Assembly: GCA_020636315.1 (NCBI GenBank)
Contig: JACJYA010000019.1
Location: forward strand, 1 to 64,000
DNA: 64,000 nt
Source: Lewinellaceae bacterium
GTDB lineage: Bacteria; Bacteroidota; Bacteroidia; Chitinophagales; Saprospiraceae
Reading direction: 5' to 3'
The position numbers and the translations under genes are program-made. The stretch's first letter is position 1. Each line of letters begins with the position of its first letter. Positions 52,513 to 61,668 of this stretch are shown here, in pieces. The notes beneath the pieces were generated by a model. It saw only the letters and a program-made list of their open reading frames with translations, ran no database searches and was not told the DNA's origin.

Positions 52513-53043
52513 TTAAATCGTCTTCGTATTCACTTCTGAAGCTCCGGAAGCCGTGAAAAAACTTTTCAGTTTGTCCTTATCGGCATCTTCCGCACCGGTG
52601 ACATCGAAAGCAATACAGAATTTGTCATCCGTGATGCGGTCATCCAACGTCGGGTTGACAATACCGGGAGCCATGCCACAAATCGTATAAAAAGTAACGA
52701 CCATACCTACGGAAGCCATAAGAACCGTCACCTCGAAAGTAATCGGAATAAAGGCCGGCACCGACCAGTAGGGTTTTCCTCCGAATATGATGGGCCAGTC
52801 GCGGGTAAAGACCCAGGTCATGAATAAAAAGGCGGTCAGAGTACCGAGGGCGCCATATACAAAGCCGGCGATGTGCAGGCGGCTTTCGGCCAGCCCGAGC
52901 TTGGGGTCCAGTCCGTGAACCGGGAACGGCGTGAATACATCCATGATCTCCAGGTGGCCGGCATTGGCCTGGTCAACGGCCTTCAGCAGGTCCTGCTCAT
53001 CATCGTACAACCCGTAAAGCACATCTTTATTTTCTCTGCTCAT
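52513..53043 (-). CDS. actD: Alternative complex III subunit ActD (DUF3341)
   Basis: Two membrane helices (about 55-75 and 95-120) and a cytoplasmic domain that begins KDVLYGLYDDEQDLLKAV, the DUF3341 signature. ActD is a structural subunit without cofactors, in contact with ActC and ActF. It is 17 nt from actE. Confidence 0.9.
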   Translation of the reverse strand: MSRENKDVLYGLYDDEQDLLKAVDQANAGHLEIMDVFTPFPVHGLDPKLGLAESRLHIAGFVYGALGTLTAFLFMTWVFTRDWPIIFGGKPYWSVPAFIPITFEVTVLMASVGMVVTFYTICGMAPGIVNPTLDDRITDDKFCIAFDVTGAEDADKDKLKSFFTASGASEVNTKTI

Positions 53044-53101
53044 TTTATAGCGAATTGAAGATTCTCAAATTTAGTTTGACAAAATGCCGCAACCCGGCAG
53101 G

Positions 53102-54517
53102 TTAAGCAGTAGTTTCCACTTCTTTTGTCGCTTCGGCATAATGCTTCGCGTTTGGCTCGAGATACTGGTCGCCTGCTGATTTCAGGATGCTTTTCACCTC
53201 GGCCACAGCTACGACCGGCGCCGTACGGGCAAAGATCAGGTACAGGGTAAAGAATAAGCCCAGTGTACCGATGAACAGGCCCACCTCAACCCAGGTCGGA
53301 GTGTAGTAGCTCCAGCTGGAAGGCAGGTAATCGCGGGCCAGGGTAGTAGCGATGATCACGAAACGTTCAAACCACATGCCGATATTCACGAAGATCGACA
53401 TCACAAAGGTGACGAAAATATTACGGCGCAGTTTCTTCCACCAGAAGATCTGGGGGGACAATACGTTACAGGACATCATGCCGACGTAGGACCACCAGTA
53501 CGGCCCCATCACCCGGTTATAGAATGCAAATTGCTCGTATATATATCCCGAGTACCAGGAAATGAATAATTCTGTCAGGTAGGCTACCCCCACAATGGTA
53601 CCCGTCACCAGGATCACCTTGTTCATACTCTCGATGTGGCTCAGGGTAATATACTGTTCCAGCTTGAGTACTTTCCGCGTGATCACCATGAGGGTCTGCA
53701 CCATAGCGAACCCGGAGAAAATGGCCCCGGCAACGAAGTAAGGCGGGAAGATGGTCGTATGCCAGCCCGGGATCACCGAAGTGGCGAAGTCAAAAGATAC
53801 GATAGTGTGAACGGAAAGCACCAGGGGCGTAGCCAGGCCGGCGAGCACCAGCGAAAGGCTTTCAAAGCGCTGCCAGTGCTTGGCGGAACCCGTCCAGCCG
53901 AAGGATACGAAGTTATAGATCTTCCTGCGCAACCCCTTGGCGCGGTCCCGGATCGTGGCAAAGTCAGGCACCAGGCCCGTGTACCAGAACAGGAGTGAAA
54001 CCGTAAAATACGTTGAGATGGCGAACACGTCCCACAACAGTGGAGAGTTGAAGTTCACCCACAACGGCCCGCGGGTATTCGGATAGGGGAAGATGAAAAA
54101 GCCGAGCCAGAGGCGCCCCATGTGAATCAGCGGGAACTGCCCGGCGCAGATCACAGCAAAGATAGTCATAGCCTCTGCTGCGCGGTTCACCCCGGTGCGC
54201 CACTTCTGGCGGAACAGGAGGAGAATGGCGGAGATCAGCGTCCCGGCGTGGCCAATCCCGACCCACCAGACAAAGTTGGTAATGTCCCAACCCCAACCGA
54301 TGGTGCGGTTGAGGTTCCAGCTACCGATGCCCACCCAAACGGTCCAGGCTACGCAGAAAACGTAGAAGGCCAGGGCCGCCACAGCGACGATAAAGGCCAG
54401 GACCCATGCCGTGCTGGGGGTGCGTTCGGTAGGCGAACAAATGTCCTCAGTAATCTGGTGGTACGATTTTCCACCTTCGATTAACGGTTCGCGTATCGGA
54501 GATACTACTGCACTCAT
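53102..54517 (-). CDS. actC: Alternative complex III subunit ActC (NrfD-like)
   Basis: A ten-helix membrane protein (471 residues) of the NrfD/PsrC family: GWGWDITNFVWWVGIGHAGTLISAILLL at the quinone side and later helices with conserved Asp, Glu and Arg. In ACIII it oxidises quinol and passes electrons to the iron-sulfur part of ActB. Proton paths have been proposed in it. It follows actB by 75 nt. Confidence 0.93.
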   Translation of the reverse strand: MSAVVSPIREPLIEGGKSYHQITEDICSPTERTPSTAWVLAFIVAVAALAFYVFCVAWTVWVGIGSWNLNRTIGWGWDITNFVWWVGIGHAGTLISAILLLFRQKWRTGVNRAAEAMTIFAVICAGQFPLIHMGRLWLGFFIFPYPNTRGPLWVNFNSPLLWDVFAISTYFTVSLLFWYTGLVPDFATIRDRAKGLRRKIYNFVSFGWTGSAKHWQRFESLSLVLAGLATPLVLSVHTIVSFDFATSVIPGWHTTIFPPYFVAGAIFSGFAMVQTLMVITRKVLKLEQYITLSHIESMNKVILVTGTIVGVAYLTELFISWYSGYIYEQFAFYNRVMGPYWWSYVGMMSCNVLSPQIFWWKKLRRNIFVTFVMSIFVNIGMWFERFVIIATTLARDYLPSSWSYYTPTWVEVGLFIGTLGLFFTLYLIFARTAPVVAVAEVKSILKSAGDQYLEPNAKHYAEATKEVETTA

Positions 54518-54592
54518 TATAGTTGAAGCGTTATAAGTTTATTAATTGGATGTTCCGCCCTCTTTTACGGGGCTCACTCCTGTTCGTTCTGT

Positions 54593-57500
54593 TTATGCAT
54601 CGAGTTCTTCGCTGCGGTTATTCACTTTGGCCTGGTAATTCACGGAAGGACGCGTATTGGTTTCTTCCAGCACCAGGTAGTTCAGCGGATTCTCCAGTTT
54701 CCTGGCTACTTTGCCTTCTTTGTTGTTCCCGTCGCCAAAAACGATGGCGCCCGTCGGGCAGGCCGTCTGGCAGGCCGTTTTGATGTCGTTATCCCGCAGT
54801 TTGCGGCCTTCGCGCTTGGCAGTGAGTTTGCCCTCCTGAATGCGCTGCACACAGAAGCTGCACTTTTCGATGACCCCGCGGGAGCGTACCGTGACATCGG
54901 GGTTCAGCACCATCCGCGTCAGGTTGTCTGCTCCGAAAGGAACGCTTTCGCCGTGTACTTCCACCTCGTTGGCTCCGAAAAGGTCGGCAGTGGTATAATC
55001 CAGCCAGTTGAAGCGGCGCACTTTGTACGGGCAGTTGTTGGCACAGTAGCGGGTGCCGATACAGCGGTTGTAGGTCATCTGGTTGAGGCCTTCAGAGCTG
55101 TGGTTGGTGGCCGCCACCGGACAAACGTTCTCACAGGGAGCGTTATCGCAGTGCTGGCACATCATCGGCTGATAAACCACATTGGGGTTTTCAAAATCCC
55201 CGTAAAAATAGCGGTCGATCCGCATCCACGTCATTTCATGGTGGCGGGACACTTCCCGCTTGCCGACCACCGGCGTATTGTTCTCGGCAATACAGGCAAC
55301 CTGGCAGGCGCCGCAGCCGATGCATGCGTTCAGGTCAACGTGCATCATCCAGTGGTGCCCCTGGCTGTAGAACCGCTCGTTGTATTCATCGTAAGGATAC
55401 AGCGTATTGGAGTTGAGCTCGGCGGCTTCAGCCCGGCGCTCTTCAATGTGGTGCGCCAGTTCCGGCAGTTCTTCCAGATGCCCCTGGTAAATGATGGAAC
55501 GCCCGGTGATTCCTCCCTGGTAACCGGAGCCGATGGCCATGGCTGTTTTCTCATCGACATTGATCACTTCACCGGAGGCAGGGTCTTCCGCCTTCAGGCC
55601 CATAGCGTGATGGTATTGCACGCAGGGGAATTCATCATCGACACCAATGCGGCCGGAGACATTCTCGACAGTAGCGTAGTATTGAACGTTGCCGTTGCCG
55701 TCGAGAGACATCCACGGATAAACGTTGGTGCCTACCTTATTGCCCAGGGCTCTGCCCATAATACCCGTATGTTCACGGCCATAACCGATGGCCAGGGACA
55801 GCGTTCCCTGCATCTGGCCAAACTGGCGGACCGCTGTACAGGTGCTTTCCACACCGCCAACCGTCACATTGACGATATCGGCTTTGCCCTTGATCTCCTC
55901 CTGGTTCAGGCCCATAAAGGAGGTGTAGCTGTTTCCTCCTTCCCAACTTACGGGAATCCCCAGGTAGTTGCCCCATGTACATCGGTTGACCGGGTCGGGC
56001 ATCTCCATCAGCCAGGGGTTGTTGGCGTAAACGCCGCTACCCATATTGACCGTTTCGAAGAAAGAGATCTCCAGGGTATCCTGGCCGCTAATAGGCTGGC
56101 GCACCCGCTTGGCCGCCTCGTTCACATTGGCGGAGAAGGCTACCTGAATGGTGGCCTGAGGTGTCTCGAAGACGCCGTCGTGCAGGGTGCTGTCCCAGAA
56201 AGACTGGAAAGTGGCGAAGTTATTCTGTTGTGGGAAGAATTTCTCCTCCCAGTGCTTGCGCAGGTATTCGTAGTAGAAATGGCCGGTTTCCGCCATGGCC
56301 TTCAACTGGTAGGGGCTTTGCGCCGGCGCGGCGGCAGAATCCGCCGGGGCGGCCGCAGCATCGCCCGAGCTGGCCGGCTGGCCTGCGCTGATGCCTGCCC
56401 AGCGCAGGAGCGTCTCCTCTGACTGGCGGGTGCCGTGGCGCCCAACATTGGCGAATATCGGGGCGATGGCGGGCTGGATCAGGCTGTAGTGGCCGCGCTT
56501 GGGCTCGGCATCACCCCAGCTTTCCAGGTAGTGATGCGTCGGGGTAATATAGTCACACAGCAAAGCTGTTTCATTAGGCACGCCGGCGAAAGAGACCTTC
56601 AGGCCTACTTTGGCGCACCCTTCGCGGAAGTCACCGGAATTGGGAATATCATAAGCCGGGTTGGCGCCATCCATTACGAAGAGGGCATCTACTCTGCCGG
56701 CGTTCATGTCTTTGATGAGGTTCTGTATATTCTTGTCCATGCCCTGGCGCTGCAGGGAAGCATTCGTAAAGTCGATGGTGCTCCCGTAACTGCCGAGCAT
56801 ATCGTTGATCGCATTGATCAGCACCTGCTCACCCAGGTTGTTGGAACCGGAAACGGCAAGGGCTTCACCGCGATGGCTCCAGAGTTCATCGGCAGCCTTC
56901 TGTATTTTGGCGGCCTTTTCGCCTTCCAGTTGCGGGCCGCCGGCAGCCGGGCGCCCTGTCTTAGCGGCCAAAGCGTTGTACATCGCCAGAATGGCCGCCC
57001 CCTGCTCGGAAGGCTTGACCATGATGCGGTTGTCGGCATTAGAGCCCGTGAGGCTTACATGGCTTTCCACCTGAATGTGGCGCGACATCTTCGGATTCTT
57101 CACATCTTCGATCTTGCGCCCTTTGGCATATTGAGCGGCATATTCGACCGGAGAGATCCAGGTACCCAGGAAATCGGCATCGAAGCTGACGATCACCCGG
57201 GCCTTGTCAAAATGATAAGACGGAACGACGGCCTGCCCGAAGCTCAACTGGTTGGCTTCCAGTATGGCAGAACTGGACACCGGGTCATACATGACGATAT
57301 CCGTATTCGGATATTTTGACCGGAAATCTTCCACCACCTTTTTGGTGGTGGGGCTCAGAATGGTATTCGCCACGATCCGGATGCGGGAATTGGCATTGAG
57401 CTTACCGGTGATCTCCTGGTCAATCTCCGTCCAGGAAGGGCCTCTTTTGTTGCGGTCAGCAGGCAGGCCGATGCGGCCTTCCGACACGCGGTACGGGCCA

Positions 57501-57931
57501 TCCAGGCGGCTGGTGTCATACAGGCTGAGCACGCTGGCCTGAGCCCGGGCGCTGGTACCTCCGCCGGTGACTTTTGAAAGGCTGTTGCCCTCGATCTTAA
57601 TGGGGCGCCCTTCGCGGGTTTTCACCAGTATGGAGCAGTAATCACCACCCTGGACAAAGCTGGAAGCATAATAGGTTGCCACCCCGGGAACGATCTCGTC
57701 GGGCTTTACCACATAGGGAATGGCGCGCTTGACGGGAATGTCACAGCTGGCGGCAAGGGTAGCCGCACCGATACCGAAACCGAGGTACTTGAGAAAGTCC
57801 CGGCGGCTGCTCGTACCCTGCTCGATGATATCTTCGTTGTTGATGAATTCCTGTTGAGTGGCTTCTTTGTATGCGGGGCTGTTGGCCAGTTGGTCAACCC
57901 CGATCCAAACACCATTATTCTTATTTTTCAT
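54593..57931 (-). CDS. actB: Alternative complex III subunit ActB (molybdopterin-like plus ferredoxin domains)
   Basis: A Tat signal with RRDFLK (43-48) runs into a lipobox-like AASC (C63), so it is exported folded and lipid-anchored. Residues to ~750 resemble a molybdopterin oxidoreductase that lacks the cofactor in ACIII. The last 300 hold four cysteine clusters (CIGCGACQVAC, CQHCDNAPCENVC, CIGTRYCANNC, CSFCVQRI) that bind three 4Fe-4S and one 3Fe-4S centre. The 1112 residues are full length. It carries electrons from ActC to ActA. Confidence 0.95.
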   Translation of the reverse strand: MKNKNNGVWIGVDQLANSPAYKEATQQEFINNEDIIEQGTSSRRDFLKYLGFGIGAATLAASCDIPVKRAIPYVVKPDEIVPGVATYYASSFVQGGDYCSILVKTREGRPIKIEGNSLSKVTGGGTSARAQASVLSLYDTSRLDGPYRVSEGRIGLPADRNKRGPSWTEIDQEITGKLNANSRIRIVANTILSPTTKKVVEDFRSKYPNTDIVMYDPVSSSAILEANQLSFGQAVVPSYHFDKARVIVSFDADFLGTWISPVEYAAQYAKGRKIEDVKNPKMSRHIQVESHVSLTGSNADNRIMVKPSEQGAAILAMYNALAAKTGRPAAGGPQLEGEKAAKIQKAADELWSHRGEALAVSGSNNLGEQVLINAINDMLGSYGSTIDFTNASLQRQGMDKNIQNLIKDMNAGRVDALFVMDGANPAYDIPNSGDFREGCAKVGLKVSFAGVPNETALLCDYITPTHHYLESWGDAEPKRGHYSLIQPAIAPIFANVGRHGTRQSEETLLRWAGISAGQPASSGDAAAAPADSAAAPAQSPYQLKAMAETGHFYYEYLRKHWEEKFFPQQNNFATFQSFWDSTLHDGVFETPQATIQVAFSANVNEAAKRVRQPISGQDTLEISFFETVNMGSGVYANNPWLMEMPDPVNRCTWGNYLGIPVSWEGGNSYTSFMGLNQEEIKGKADIVNVTVGGVESTCTAVRQFGQMQGTLSLAIGYGREHTGIMGRALGNKVGTNVYPWMSLDGNGNVQYYATVENVSGRIGVDDEFPCVQYHHAMGLKAEDPASGEVINVDEKTAMAIGSGYQGGITGRSIIYQGHLEELPELAHHIEERRAEAAELNSNTLYPYDEYNERFYSQGHHWMMHVDLNACIGCGACQVACIAENNTPVVGKREVSRHHEMTWMRIDRYFYGDFENPNVVYQPMMCQHCDNAPCENVCPVAATNHSSEGLNQMTYNRCIGTRYCANNCPYKVRRFNWLDYTTADLFGANEVEVHGESVPFGADNLTRMVLNPDVTVRSRGVIEKCSFCVQRIQEGKLTAKREGRKLRDNDIKTACQTACPTGAIVFGDGNNKEGKVARKLENPLNYLVLEETNTRPSVNYQAKVNNRSEELDA

Positions 57932-57971
57932 TTTTTCTTATTTCAGATTCAAATGGGCGGATTGGCTTGAA

Positions 57972-59423
57972 TTAATAGTGGCACTTCTGGCATTCGAGGC
58001 CGCCGATCTCTTCGACCGTCACCTTGTCGCGTTCGCCTCGGGCGATCTCGTCATGGTAGGTTTCATAGATATTGTAGTACTCGTTGCCGGCAAATTGTAC
58101 TTCCGTCTGGCGGTGGCAGTTGATGCACCAGCCCATTGACAGCGGAGAGTACTGCTGCACCACTTCCATTTCCTGGACCGGCCCGTGGCAGGTCTGGCAT
58201 TCCACTTTTCCTACGGAAACATGCTGGGAATGGTTGAAATAGACATGGTCGGGCAGGTTGTGAATGCGGACCCATTCGATCGGACCCTGTATTTTAGACT
58301 TTGTTTCGTTGGTGAGCGAGCTGACAATGCCTTCCCACTGGCTTTGGACCAGGCTTTCTCCCTGGGCGTCCAGGCTTCCCTTTTCCTTGATGTAGTTATC
58401 GGTGATCCATTTTTTATAGACCTCCTCGATCTCACTCCGGCTCATATTGTCATAATCCTCGATGTAGGTATCCGTATTGGGGTTCCAGCCGATAGAGGCG
58501 TAGATCTTGCTCAGTTCGGCAGTACCATAGGTAGAACCTACCTTGACCGCAGCGTGGCAGTTCATACAGGTATTGGCGGCCGGGATGACGGAGTGCTTGG
58601 AGCGGCGGGCGCCGTCGTGGCAGTACTGGCAATCGATCTGCTGCAGGCCGGCGTGGGTGGCGTGGGAGAACTTGATGGGCTGCTCGGGTTGATAACCTTG
58701 CTGGCGCCCCAGCATGATGGCATTATTGACGGTGGTATAACCGCCGAGCACTACCAGTGCGAAAATGACAAAAGCGATCAACCCCTTGCTGGTCAGGATA
58801 TCCACCAGGGTTTTGCGGCGGGCGGGAGCATTGCCTTCCCGTGCCTGGACCATATAATTGAGGTTGGCCACAATGCGCGCCAGTACGACGGCAAGGATGG
58901 CGAGGATTACCGCCAAAGCGATGAACAACGGCGTGTTGTTTGGTTTTTCTACCGGTTGCTGAGGGCCGGCAGCGGGCCCCTGAGCTGCCTGTTGATCCTT
59001 ACCCGTATATACGTAATCTATATAGGCCAGAATATTTTCTATCTCCTGGTCGGTGAGGTTGAAGTTGTTCATCACCGTTGGCTTCCACTCGTTCCACAGT
59101 TCGGTGGCCCGGGGATGCCCGGAATTGACCATAGCCTGGGAGTTGCGGATCCAGCTGTAAAGATCTTCACGGGGGTAATCCGACCAGCGCTCTTCCACGC
59201 CGCCCAGGGCCGGGCCGGTCAGGTTATCCTTCATGTTCTTGTTGTGGCAGGTCGCACAGTAGTTTCGGAAAAGCGTCTTTCCTTCATCGACATTAGCCTC
59301 TCCAGCTGGCGCTGAGGCTTCGGCAGCAGTACCCCCCTGTTCATTCTGAGCAATGACAGGGAAGGAGAACAGCGCCACAACGAGAAGGAGCAAAAATCGG
59401 CTAATCAACTGCTTAAATGTCAT
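57972..59423 (-). CDS. actA: Alternative complex III multiheme cytochrome ActA
   Basis: Six CxxCH sites are visible: CATCH, CQYCH, CMNCH, CQTCH, CINCH and CQKCH. The first belongs to an N-terminal monoheme domain in the exported part after the signal (ending VIAQ). A Pro-rich linker and helix, with a second helix, lead to the five-heme region. The classical description is a pentaheme ActA, so the extra domain is a Bacteroidota-type addition. It heads the operon, with a promoter 61 nt upstream. Confidence 0.94.
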   Translation of the reverse strand: MTFKQLISRFLLLLVVALFSFPVIAQNEQGGTAAEASAPAGEANVDEGKTLFRNYCATCHNKNMKDNLTGPALGGVEERWSDYPREDLYSWIRNSQAMVNSGHPRATELWNEWKPTVMNNFNLTDQEIENILAYIDYVYTGKDQQAAQGPAAGPQQPVEKPNNTPLFIALAVILAILAVVLARIVANLNYMVQAREGNAPARRKTLVDILTSKGLIAFVIFALVVLGGYTTVNNAIMLGRQQGYQPEQPIKFSHATHAGLQQIDCQYCHDGARRSKHSVIPAANTCMNCHAAVKVGSTYGTAELSKIYASIGWNPNTDTYIEDYDNMSRSEIEEVYKKWITDNYIKEKGSLDAQGESLVQSQWEGIVSSLTNETKSKIQGPIEWVRIHNLPDHVYFNHSQHVSVGKVECQTCHGPVQEMEVVQQYSPLSMGWCINCHRQTEVQFAGNEYYNIYETYHDEIARGERDKVTVEEIGGLECQKCHY

Positions 59424-59483
59424 CTCGTGGTGCTATTTTATATATAAATTCAGCAATATGTTACTGTCATTTTTTTGTCAGCG

Positions 59484-59491
59484 CAAAGATA
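59484..59491 (-). promoter_or_regulatory. -7 box of the alternative complex III operon
   Basis: The minus strand reads TATCTTTG, an exact match to TAnnTTTG and identical to the lacI -7 box. About 20 nt upstream is ATTG, one base from TTTG. The distance to the actA start is 61 nt. Confidence 0.6.
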
Positions 59492-59537
59492 ACTTTCGTG
59501 TTAATTTTTTAACAATAAAAGTCGAAATCCCGCAATT

Positions 59538-59556
59538 ATTTAGATCGTGTCTAAAT
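59538..59556. promoter_or_regulatory. 19-bp palindromic box upstream of actA
   Basis: ATTTAGATCGTGTCTAAAT, with perfect 7-bp arms ATTTAGA/TCTAAAT, lies 46 bp upstream of the -7 box. It shares its design with the box before ctaC at 50161. Being upstream of the -33 region, it may act as an activator or distal site. A metal-dependent regulator is a guess. Confidence 0.5.
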
Positions 59557-59689
59557 AAATCGTATTTTTTACTGAGTTTCAGGCTGGAATAAAAACGCCT
59601 CCGCCCCACTTTCTACCCATGAAAAGTTTTTTACAACAACTCATGAACAGATATAAATTTTACAATATTTCCCTGTTGTCAATTATTCT

Positions 59690-60595
59690 TCAGACCGCCA
59701 CCTGGGCCCGGATGGGCGGGTGCGGGTTATAATTCTGAAGATCAAAATCCTCGTATTTGAAATCGAAAAGGTTTCTGACTTCGGGGTTGAGCTTCATCAC
59801 TGGCAACGGCCGGGGTTCGCGGCTCAGTTGCAGGTTAGCCTGTTCCAGATGGTTCAGATAAAGGTGGACGTCCCCGAAAGTATGGATGAAATCACCCGGC
59901 TGAAGGCCGCAGGCCTGGGCTACCATCATGGTCAGCAAGGCATACGACGCGATGTTGAAAGGCACCCCCAGAAAAACGTCGGCCGAGCGCTGGTACAACT
60001 GGCAGGACAGCCGCCCCTCCGCCACGTAAAACTGAAAAAGGGTATGGCAGGGAGGAAGGCCCGATTTCACCATGCCGGGTATATCCTTGGGGTTCCAGGC
60101 GGAAACGATATGGCGCCGGGAGTCCGGGTTGCGTTTGATGGCTTCCACCACTTCGGCCATCTGGTCAACGCCTTCAAAATCGCGCCACTGCCGGCCATAG
60201 ACCGGGCCGAGTTCTCCCCACTTCCGGGCAAAAGCTTCCTCTTCCTTTATGCGCTCCACGAAAACTTTCATCTGGGTTTTCCACTCCTCGCTGTACTTGG
60301 GGTACTTGTCCTCCAGGCCGTTCTCCCGCAGCCAGTTCTGATAAGGCCATTCGTTCCAGATGTTGACGCCGTTGAGCGCCAGGTAACGGATATTGGTGTC
60401 GCCCTTCAGAAACCACAACAGTTCGTGGATGACAGACCTGAGATAGACTTTTTTGGTGGTGAGCAACGGGAAGCCCTCCTGCAGGTTCATGCGCATCTGG
60501 TACCCGAATACACTGATGGTGCCCGTGCCGGTGCGGTCGCTTTTTTTGACGCCGTTGTCCTTAATATGTTGCAAGAGGTCCAGATACTGTCGCAT
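59690..60595 (-). CDS. thyA: Thymidylate synthase
   Basis: ThyA-type enzyme, 301 residues. The active-site cysteine is in LPPCHTLFQF, and RRHIVSAWNP and the folate-binding region GPVYGRQWRDF are present. Compared with the 264-residue E. coli form there is an insertion around 90-125, as in the longer Lactobacillus type. It makes dTMP from dUMP with methylenetetrahydrofolate. No dihydrofolate reductase gene is adjacent. Confidence 0.97.
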   Translation of the reverse strand: MRQYLDLLQHIKDNGVKKSDRTGTGTISVFGYQMRMNLQEGFPLLTTKKVYLRSVIHELLWFLKGDTNIRYLALNGVNIWNEWPYQNWLRENGLEDKYPKYSEEWKTQMKVFVERIKEEEAFARKWGELGPVYGRQWRDFEGVDQMAEVVEAIKRNPDSRRHIVSAWNPKDIPGMVKSGLPPCHTLFQFYVAEGRLSCQLYQRSADVFLGVPFNIASYALLTMMVAQACGLQPGDFIHTFGDVHLYLNHLEQANLQLSREPRPLPVMKLNPEVRNLFDFKYEDFDLQNYNPHPPIRAQVAV

Positions 60596-60901
60596 AGAAA
60601 AAGCTCGGCTAAATTTAAATCTTCTTTATCTTTATTTGCAGCGCTGAAGCCGGGTAGTTGGGAGAAAATCGGAGTAAAAAATGCCCTTGATAAATATGGC
60701 TTGGTGCTGCCTCAAAATGAACATGCTTTCATCCCGGGATACTTTGGGCGTAATTATTGGAACAGTCTCGGGCAGTTGGGATGAAATAGCCTGGGTTACT
60801 GGCAGCCAGTGCGACTTTGATACGCAAAATTAGCAATGTCTGGGAACCAGCCTAATTCTCGGGCGTTAAATTAAGGAAATTCTCTAAAATCACTAACTGA
60901 A
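60596..60901. other. Intergenic region without a recognised gene
   Basis: This 306-bp gap separates thyA from the START gene. A plus-strand frame at about 60650-60784 reads for ~45 codons to a stop, but has no start, family or codon pattern that supports a gene. On the minus side TAAATTTA near 60615 may be the thyA -7 box, with one mismatch. Confidence 0.35.
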
Positions 60902-61561
60902 ATGAAAGCAAAAACAGGCTTTAACATCCTGATTATCACAATCTTGCTTTTTCCTTCGGTTTCCCTCTCTGCTCAGGGTGGCCAATGGAAACTTAAAAAG
61001 GAGGCCGATGGGCTGAAGGTCTATCTCCGCAATTCGGAAAATTCCGACATCAAGGAAGTCCGGATCGAAACGATCTTCGATGCCTCTCTTTCCGCTATCA
61101 TCACTGTCCTGAAAGACATTCCGGCATACCCGGAATGGATCTACAAATGCAGCAGGGCCGAACGCCTGGAACCGGGAACCAACACCTCCAGCGTTTACTA
61201 CTGCGAGATCGATTTCCCCTGGCCGCTGAGCGACCGCGACTTCATTGCCAAAAGCAGCCTGCGGCAGGACCCCGGCAACAAGCATGTCTATATCGACGTA
61301 AAGGCCGCTCCGGAACACCTCCCTGAAAAGGACGGCATCGTCCGCATCGAATTGCTCAACATTTACTACGAATTTATTCCCCTGCCGGACAACCGGGTGC
61401 AGATGAATTACCGCCTCCATTCCGACCCCGGCGGCGCCCTGCCCGCCTGGCTCGTCAACCTCGCCGTTGACAACGGCCCGGTCAACACCATCAAAGGCAT
61501 GCGGGAGATGCTGAACCAGGACAAGTATAAAAATGCTCAACTGGCTTTTCTGAAAGAGTGA
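60902..61561 (+). CDS. Secreted START-domain lipid-binding protein
   Basis: A signal peptide (ending SLSAQ) is followed by a ~190-residue START/Bet v 1-like domain: WKLKKEADGLKVYLRN at the start, the IPAYPEWIYKCSRAERLE stretch and a WPLSDRDFI segment that is very typical of bacterial START proteins. These bind lipid or sterol-like ligands in a helix-grip fold. The ligand is not known. No operon partner is evident. Confidence 0.88.
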   Translation: MKAKTGFNILIITILLFPSVSLSAQGGQWKLKKEADGLKVYLRNSENSDIKEVRIETIFDASLSAIITVLKDIPAYPEWIYKCSRAERLEPGTNTSSVYYCEIDFPWPLSDRDFIAKSSLRQDPGNKHVYIDVKAAPEHLPEKDGIVRIELLNIYYEFIPLPDNRVQMNYRLHSDPGGALPAWLVNLAVDNGPVNTIKGMREMLNQDKYKNAQLAFLKE

Positions 61562-61579
61562 CCTGGGCTCCGCAGGTTC

Positions 61580-61624
61580 GAATCACGAACCCACGAACCC
61601 ACGAACCACGAACCACGAACCACT
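61580..61624. repeat. Short tandem repeat (ACGAACC units)
   Basis: Five to six copies of a 7-8 bp unit (AACCACG / AACCCACG) follow the START gene stop. It is low-complexity spacer, with no coding role seen. Confidence 0.65.
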
Positions 61625-61668
61625 TTCGTAATTTCACCCCCGGAACCACAGTAATTCATCGGCATCAG

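Noticed and set aside
54953..56422. 489-codon plus-strand open frame opposite actB
   Set aside because: It is antisense to a well-supported gene, has no family match, and its length follows from the high G+C codon pattern of actB.
59720..60784. 354-codon plus-strand open frame opposite thyA
   Set aside because: It lies almost wholly antisense to thymidylate synthase, with no motif or start context.
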